From Tubiluchus corallicola (taxonomy: Eukaryota; Priapulida; Priapulimorpha; Priapulimorphida; Tubiluchidae): 59,945 nucleotides of DNA. A program made the position numbers and the translations under genes. This document shows positions 55,611-59,945 of this stretch, piece after piece; the first letter of the stretch is position 1; every line of letters starts with the position of its first letter. Where the stretch lies: NCBI GenBank assembly GCA_030141605.1, contig JAQGDQ010001136.1, positions 1 through 59,945 of the forward strand, in the 5' to 3' direction. The notes under the pieces were generated by a model. That model worked only from the letters and a program-made list of their open reading frames with translations, had not been told where the DNA came from and searched no databases.

Positions 55611-56222
55611 ACAAGTGTCTTGTCCAGTTTGTCTGTCTGTCTGTAACCCATAACCTCAATAAAAAATGATGAACACTTTGGTACAGGTTGATTTCCTTTA
55701 TTACTGTGCTCAAAAAAAAGAAATGAAGGTGGTGTAGAGGGGGTGGGAGGGTTAGTTTCAACGTATATTGCAGTCTGAGATAGTAAAAGTAAAAAGCAAC
55801 ATTTAGAACTTAATAATTTACTTAGGTTTAACACACTACAACAAAAATTAAATTCAACGTGCTAACCTCACTTTAGGTAAATCGAAAAACCACAAAATAT
55901 AATATGAAGCAAACATACCTTAACAAACTACATTATGAAATTTGAAATCTGAATTTTACCAGCAGACTATGAAACCTGAACTACTACTGCCCAACATACG
56001 ATAGCCAGTACTCCTGTTACACCTCATTAACTCTAGTTAAAACCCAGTAAATGGTATGTAAATAGATAAATAGGTAAATTATTTATTCAGGCAAACAACC
56101 AAAAGATGGCAGCACCTCCCTAAGATACTACCACTTTCTGCTAAGTCTAAGTCTAAAAAAACCTTAATTATGGCGCAACTGCATAACAAAATGCATATTA
56201 TCAAATTATTTCCTTAAAAATA
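55611..56222 (+). repeat. Dispersed repeat DR7, copy b
   Basis: Close match to 19370-19971, starting 45 bp after the exon 27 donor. Confidence 0.85.
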
Positions 56223-56284
56223 CAACAAGTCAGAGACAAAACTCTTCATATAGTGCTAGGCATTTATAAGAACTCTTTACCTTA

Positions 56285-56735
56285 AAGAAGAAGAAAATGA
56301 ACTTTCTAAAGTCAATCCCAGAAACCTTTGCATGCAAGCTTTTTGGGACTGTTTGAAGAGGACATATGAAATTGAACTTTTTTTAATAACTTAAAGGTTG
56401 GCGTCAGCTGGTAAAACGTCATTGTTTCGCTATCCCAGTATGTACCAAATTACGTCACTGGCACACCAAAAAATATATTATTAACATCATTTGCGGCATA
56501 AAATGATTATTTGCTTTTGTTTGCTTAGTGGAGTTTTTATTTACTTGTTTACCTAGTGAAGTACTTAAGTGCGATATGTAACGTTCTTTCAAGCAACTTA
56601 TGATCAAAATGGCTGCTCCTAGCAGTCATTGTTGGAGTTTAAATTTTATACAGCTTTTCTGTTAAGGCAAGCTCTGTATGCAATAAGGCAGTATGTATGT
56701 GACACAAATTTTCCAGACATTGTCATCCTACCTGT
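56285..56735 (+). repeat. Dispersed repeat DR2, copy f (diverged)
   Basis: Recognisable by AAAATGGCTGCTCCTAGCAG and GGCAGTATGTATGTGACAC, just upstream of exon 28. Confidence 0.6.
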
Positions 56736-56764
56736 TGAGGTGAAAATTGCAATTTCTTTTTCAG

Positions 56765-56878
56765 AAATTGATGAATGTTTGTCTGGTCCCTGCTACAATG
56801 GTGGCTCTTGCACAGATCTTATAGATGGCTTCTCCTGCTCTTGCTTACCTGGCTTCACTGATGCAAACTGTCTAACAG
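56765..56878 (+). CDS. EGF-like domain exon 28 (A-type)
   Basis: Acceptor ctttttcag, donor CAG|GTAAAA. Begins [30 protein letters not shown]; last loop GFTDANC lacks the usual Gly. The last intact sense-strand exon. Confidence 0.92.
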
Positions 56879-56977
56879 GTAAAACAAACAATGGTCATTT
56901 TTGCGATTATTTTTTAGCGTTTAGAATTTGAAAAGAAGTAGCGACTCTGAAGTAACGTAAATTGCATATTGGCTTCT

Positions 56978-57035
56978 AGATTGACTTCCTGTTCTTAGAT
57001 TGACTTCCTGTTCTTAGATTGACTTCCTGTTCCAG
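56978..57035. repeat. 19-bp triplicate (AGATTGACTTCCTGTTCTT)
   Basis: Three copies in tandem. 57040-57890 shows no other recognised feature. Confidence 0.85.
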
Positions 57036-57894
57036 AAATCGGCCTAGAAACTAGAAATTGAAACAATAAGTGGATGCACAGGTGCCCAATCCCCACTACT
57101 CTCTAATTATTCTTCTATTTTCTTGCGTTGTTTTAAAATAGCACTGCATTGCCATCTCAGTGTACACCACTAATTATACTTTTAATCGTAAAAGAAGAAG
57201 TTAAAATGGCCATAAATAAATCTCAAAAATTCTTTATTTCTTTCTTCAGAATCTTTCGTTCTCCTCAGACTCCCCAGGCTGCACAAAAAGATGAAAAATT
57301 ACAGATGAAACTACATTTACTTTTCTTTCACTGATTTATGTTGTGTGGATGCGCCCAGTCCAGGCCAAGAAACAGCAAAAATCAGTATTGAACTGCACGA
57401 TAGACCTGCAATTTAAAATAACAGATCAGAAAAAGTGCTTAAGAACGTGCTAAAGGTTATTACTATTTAGACAAAATAAAAAGTTAGATTTAAGAAGACT
57501 GAAACACAAATTATTACTTTATGATTCTAGAGATTTGAAGCAATTCTAACCAATTTAAACTATGAACTAATTATTAAAGTAGATGGTGACTTATATTTAC
57601 TGGTGACAACTTTGGCTTGAAAATACAACTAGTGACAGTTAAATTGTAACAAAATAGACAAAGCAATGCAGGTATCACCAAACGGCATGATCAGCATAGC
57701 GGCAACAGAAAATCTAACTACGTGTAAAAGCAACTGTGATTGATAGGTGGCGTATACTACTAATGCTTAGGTCACATGACTAAGGCTGGCTTCGTTTTAA
57801 ACACTTTCAGGAAATGCATGTTTGTAAAAATACGAAAAGAAAACAAGTAATTATAGAATGCTAGATTAAATGGCTTAACACCAACATTGTGCGT

Positions 57895-58343
57895 ATATGA
57901 CGTCACGTAATGGCGCGGTCGGAACAGCACGATATACGCATAAAATTGCTATAAAGTAATATAATTTTAGGCGGACTTTTCTGAAACCTGCTTGAGGTAC
58001 CCATTTTCTTGTATTTTAAGCTTATTTCAAATGACTTATCGTTAACATGATTGTGTCTGACTGTCATAGTGGGAGTTTTATTTACAAGTTTTATACAGCT
58101 GCTAATGCAAGCTCTGTATGCAATCCAGTAACAGCATGTAAGTGATACAAAATTTCAAAACGAATTTTTAAGCTTTAATTATAAAGAGTGTTTTCTTGAG
58201 CTTTAAAGCACAAAAAAGGGGCACCTGAAGTAGGTTTCAGAAAAATCGTCTTAAAAAAATTATATTACTTTACAGCAATTTTATGCGTATATCGAACTCG
58301 TATTAATTTAAATCTCCCGCAATACTGTTCCGACTGCGGCATT
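57895..58343. repeat. Dispersed repeat DR2, rearranged copy g
   Basis: An inverted 5' piece (57895-58012), a plus-strand 3' piece (58014-58200) and a plus-strand 5' piece (58203-58343), the last interrupted by the LINE fragment. Confidence 0.65.
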
Positions 58344-58713
58344 CCTTACCTTAGACCTTAGTCCTTCCTGCGCATTGATGCACATTGGGCAGACAGCATT
58401 TTCCACTGAGTTCTATCGGCGGCTTCGTTCTCTACGTTTTCCCAACGTCTGTTGACAGCTCGAAGGTCTTCTTTGAAGGATCTGCGCCACGTTGTTTTTG
58501 GCCGACCTCTTTTTCGTTTCCCACCAGGTGGTTCCCACTGTACTGCTGTTTTGGCGCAGCGACTTTCTGATAGACGGAGAATATGTCCAGCCAGTTTCAT
58601 TCTTCTCTCTGTAACTATATCTTGTAACCGCAATGACTGCGCTCGTTGAAGAACTTCTACATTGGTGACATGGTCGCGGTAGGAGATTTTTAGTATCTTT
58701 CGAAGGCATTTTT
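58344..58713 (-). pseudogene. LINE reverse-transcriptase C-terminal fragment
   Basis: Minus-strand frame reading KCLRKILKISYRDHVTNVEV, then RRMKLAGHILRL, and GKRKRGRPKTTWRRSFKEDL near the end. These are the familiar C-terminal motifs of LINE reverse transcriptases of the endonuclease/RT (RTE- or jockey-like) class. The RT catalytic core is missing, so this is a 5'-truncated copy that landed in DR2 and abuts the inverted DR7 copy. Confidence 0.85.
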
Positions 58714-59225
58714 GGTTGTTTGCCTGAATAAATAATTTACCTATTTCTTAAGCTGTTTACTGTACTATCTATTTACATACCATTTACTGGGTTTTAACTA
58801 GAGTTAATGAGGTGTAACAGGAGTACTGGCTATCGTATGTTGGGCAGTAGTAGTTCAGGTTTCATAGTCTGCTGGTAAAATTCAGATTTCAAATTTCATA
58901 ATGTAGTTTGTTAAGGTATGTTTGCTTCATATTATATTTTGTGGTTTTTCGATTTACCTAAAGTGAGGTTAGCACGTTGAATTTAATTTTTGTTGTAGTG
59001 TGTTAAACCTAAGTAAATTATTAAGTTCTAAATGTTGCTTTTTACTTTTACTATCTCAGACTGCAATATACGTTGAAACTAACCCTCCCACCCCCTCTAC
59101 ACCACCTTCATTTCTTTTTTTTGAGCACAGTAATAAAGGAAATCAACCTGTACCAAAGTGTTCATCATTTTTTATTGAGGTTATGGGTTACAGACAGACA
59201 GACAGACAGACAAACTGGACAAGAC
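58714..59225 (-). repeat. Dispersed repeat DR7, copy c (inverted)
   Basis: Inverse of 55611-56095, with indels; keeps a GATAGTACAGTAAACAG segment that copy b lacks and copy a (19 kb) has. Confidence 0.85.
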
Positions 59226-59275
59226 ACTTGTGCTTGTTGAAGTGTGAACTATAATTAAAAACCGCTCCATGTTAC

Positions 59276-59389
59276 CGTGTTCACACCACTGTCCTTCATA
59301 ACCAAACAGACATTGGCAATAATAGTAGCTCACATCATCCACACAGGTGGCGTTGTTTTTACACGGATTGGAAGCGCATTCGTTGATCT
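59276..59389 (-). CDS. Inverted copy of EGF exon 27
   Basis: Same 114-bp exon, acceptor and GTAACA donor as 55453-55566 on the opposite strand. It cannot be part of the sense transcript. Either part of a genuine inverted duplication (possibly a second gene running the other way) or an assembly artefact at the contig end. Confidence 0.85.
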
Positions 59390-59439
59390 CTGAAAAATAG
59401 AAGAAGAATGTTGGTGTTTCATAGGTTTCTCTGTTTGGC

Positions 59440-59945
59440 ATTACTTGTGTACATATGCGTACTTGTGTACATATGCGTACTTATGTACATGTGCGTACTT
59501 GTGTACATGTGCGTACTTGTGTACATGTGCGAAACTTGTGTACATGTGCATACTTGTGTACATGTGCGTACTTGTGTACATATGCGTACTTGTGTACATG
59601 CGCGAAACTTGTGTACATGTGCGTACTTGTGTACATGTGCGTACTTGTGTACATATGCGTACTTGTGTACATGTGTGTACTTGTGTACATGTGCGTACTT
59701 GTGTACATGTGCGTACTTGTGTACATATGCGTACTTGTGTACATGTGCGTACTTGTGTACATGTGCGTACTTGTGTACATATGCGTACTTGTGTACATGT
59801 GTGTACTTGTGTACATGTGCGTACTTGTGTACATGTGCGTACTTGTGTACATGTGCGTACTTGTGTACATGTGCGTACTTGTGTACATGTGCGTACTTGT
59901 GTACATATGCGTACTTGTGTACATGTGTGTACTTGTGTACATGTG
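59440..59945. repeat. 18-bp minisatellite, inverted copy, cut by the window end
   Basis: About 28 units of the inverse of the 54812-55402 array, upstream of the inverted exon in its own orientation. Confidence 0.95.

Larger units (their letters stand above)
247..56878 (+). other. Internal part of a large multi-EGF gene (27 intact exons plus one broken exon)
   Basis: The span contains 27 exons that each encode exactly one EGF-like domain (Cys pattern C-x4-C-x5-C-x8-C-x1-C-x8-C). Every exon starts after an AG with the last two bases of a split codon and ends with the first base of the next split codon. All introns are therefore phase 1 and any exon can be skipped or duplicated without a frameshift. 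Sense-strand exons add up to 3,081 nt. No start codon with a signal peptide and no membrane segment belongs to this series, so both gene ends lie outside. The family resembles the EGF arrays of Notch, fibropellins and similar extracellular proteins; which one cannot be decided from EGF domains alone. Two separate intronless genes are nested in its introns. That all exons belong to one transcript is inferred from phase, order and strand. Confidence 0.85.

Noticed and set aside
54717-55646. 309-residue Cys/Thr/His-rich frame and its antisense counterparts
   Set aside because: 18-bp minisatellite opens several frames on both strands; only 55453-55566 is an exon.
59181-59441. Minus-strand 86-residue protein as a separate small gene
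   Set aside because: It is the inverted exon 27 with intron ends read through; the supported part is 59276-59389.

Overview
This is an animal (metazoan) nuclear genomic window of AT-rich, repeat-laden DNA, probably from an invertebrate. It has long introns with GT/AG borders, single-domain exons, microsatellites, and many transposon relics (Tc1, hAT-like, pogo-like, LTR, LINE, SINE). The species cannot be fixed from the sequence; a marine invertebrate such as a cnidarian is possible, but this is a guess.

The backbone is the internal part of one very large plus-strand gene encoding tandem EGF-like domains. I find 27 intact exons between 247 and 56878. Each encodes one six-cysteine EGF domain and each has phase-1 introns on both sides. 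Twenty-six are exactly 114 bp; the first is 117 bp. Together they give about 1,027 codons. Neither a signal peptide, a membrane segment nor a stop-containing last exon is visible, so the gene starts and ends outside the window. A 28th exon (36506-36624) is broken by a 2-bp insertion. A further copy lies inverted near the right end (59276-59389). Most domains carry Notch-type O-glucose, O-fucose and Asp/Asn-hydroxylation consensus motifs. The product is probably a secreted or cell-surface, Notch- or fibropellin-like protein. From exon 16 onward the domains follow an A-B-C pattern repeating every three exons, evidence of growth by block duplication.

Two other intact genes sit inside introns. 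An intronless sense-strand gene (5986-8346) encodes a kelch protein with twelve 29-residue acidic repeats and three PPxY motifs. An intronless antisense gene (30776-31654) encodes a rhodopsin-class GPCR of the melanocortin/adenosine/cannabinoid type. The GPCR lies in a 3.7-kb segment that splits an array of 202-bp repeats.

The introns are otherwise repeats. The most unusual are two independent minisatellites, each seeded by the 3' end of an EGF exon together with its splice donor: 44-bp units after exon 6 and 66-bp units after exon 19. They create rows of duplicate 5' splice sites. Other items include a 5S-rRNA-headed SINE with a 14-bp target duplication, several nonautonomous DNA transposons with recognisable TIRs and TSDs, solo-LTR-like elements, a probable GC-AG intron, and a large inverted duplication at the right end of the window.
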